Source of the DNA: Robiginitomaculum sp.
GTDB lineage: Bacteria > Pseudomonadota > Alphaproteobacteria > Caulobacterales > Maricaulaceae
Length of the DNA: 21,364 bases
Assembly: GCA_027071965.1 (NCBI GenBank)
Contig: JALSYJ010000024.1
Location: forward strand, 1-21,364
Direction: 5' to 3'
Below the pieces are notes generated by a model, which did no database searches, was not told the origin of the DNA, and saw only the letters and a program-made list of their open reading frames with translations. The translations under genes and the position numbers were made by a program. Below are positions 20,825-21,364 of the stretch, piece after piece. The first letter of the stretch is position 1. Each line of letters begins with the position of its first letter.

Positions 20825-21364
20825 TCCAGACCCAATACACCCGCGAAGCGCCGCAACCAGCGCCAGCGGCTGATCCAGCAGGACATGGTGCTGTGCCACA
20901 GGTATGGATAAATGGTGCGGCCCCTTTGGAAAAGCCTGCTTCATAAAGCTCCACAATTCATCATTCAGCAATGAGGATTGCTCACCTCTGATCAGGGTGA
21001 CCGGACACTTAAACTCGTTCAGCACTTCGATGGCGGCGCGCATATCATAGCGCATTTTTGACCAAAGCTCAGGATCAAATCGCCATGTCCATCCGCCCTC
21101 TACCTGCTTTAGGGAATGGCGTGCAATATGATCGATCAAAAACAGGTTTTCACAAGGCTGAGAGGGCAGCAGCCTAAACCTGGCCAAAGCCATCTCAATA
21201 GTGTCATAGACCTTGCCGCCTCGCGATGGTGGAGCGTTCTTTCGTTGTTTGTCAGCAGACCTTACCGGGCTGTCGATTACGACGGCTCCTTGAATTTTTG
21301 TGCCATGGCGCGCCGCAAACCCCATGGTAACAAAACCGCCAAAGGAATGGCCCACCAGCCATGG
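20819..21364 (-). CDS. Alpha/beta hydrolase, C-terminal part, cut by the window edge
   Basis: 181 codons of the C-terminal portion; the frame stays open to the last base, so the N-terminus lies outside. The visible start LVGHSFGG is the nucleophile elbow with the serine, and a later AQHHVLLDQP supplies the likely catalytic histidine; CPVTLIRGEQS is the usual strand before the acid residue. The segment between them is the variable cap region. Fits the general alpha/beta hydrolase fold; substrate cannot be told. Convergent with the YkuD gene, their stop codons overlapping in CTATAG. Confidence 0.85.
   Translation of the reverse strand, partial: PWLVGHSFGGFVTMGFAARHGTKIQGAVVIDSPVRSADKQRKNAPPSRGGKVYDTIEMALARFRLLPSQPCENLFLIDHIARHSLKQVEGGWTWRFDPELWSKMRYDMRAAIEVLNEFKCPVTLIRGEQSSLLNDELWSFMKQAFPKGPHHLSIPVAQHHVLLDQPLALVAALRGCIGSGL

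Overview
The window reads as ordinary chromosomal DNA of an alphaproteobacterium of moderate, slightly A+T-leaning composition. Four things point there: a full-length NAD-glutamate dehydrogenase of the roughly 180-kDa class, the run ftsK - lolA - (unknown gene) - xthA, a CnoX-type thioredoxin that keeps WCGPC beside a Trm112-like protein and a UbiH/UbiF-type hydroxylase, and a sigma-54/PspF-controlled psp operon. I cannot name the order or genus. I see no phage, transposon, CRISPR array or defence island.

Left end (1-3460). The first 73 bases are a perfect foldback that interrupts the N-terminal part of a WecG/TagA-family glycosyltransferase on the minus strand. It looks more like a contig-edge artefact than biology. 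Next is a complete envelope-stress (phage shock) locus. pspF is on the minus strand. Divergent from it, behind a textbook -24/-12 promoter, lie an unnamed 56-residue single-pass membrane protein, pspA, pspB, pspC and a small possibly exported protein. PspA would hold PspF inactive, PspB/PspC would sense the membrane, and the two unnamed genes are likely extra members of the response.

Middle (3461-11562). A compound repeat block fills the space between the convergent psp operon and the large gdh gene. Upstream of gdh is a 390-base spacer rich in hairpins (leader RNA or small RNA candidate). Then come an AI-2E/PerM-type membrane protein and, divergent from it, the 16S rRNA methyltransferase RsmJ. 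The 664 bases after rsmJ hold a tRNA-Gly(GCC) with encoded CCA on the minus strand, a cluster of TGACCCT motifs, a boxA-like element with a terminator-like hairpin, and a nested hairpin behind a tiny ORF.

Right part (11563-21364). A likely operon encodes a YbaK/PrdX-type prolyl-tRNA editing protein, the thioredoxin-TPR protein CnoX and a Trm112-like protein, convergent with a UbiH/UbiF-family monooxygenase. ftsK, lolA, a hypothetical gene and xthA follow on the plus strand. After a bidirectional hairpin come an orphan OmpR/PhoB-type response regulator (minus), a divergent YkuD L,D-transpeptidase-like protein without a signal peptide, and an alpha/beta hydrolase cut off by the right edge.

The most promising unexplained items are the first gene of the psp operon, the compound repeat block, and the structured spacers at 8750-9080 and 10920-11330. 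None is evidence of a wholly new system.
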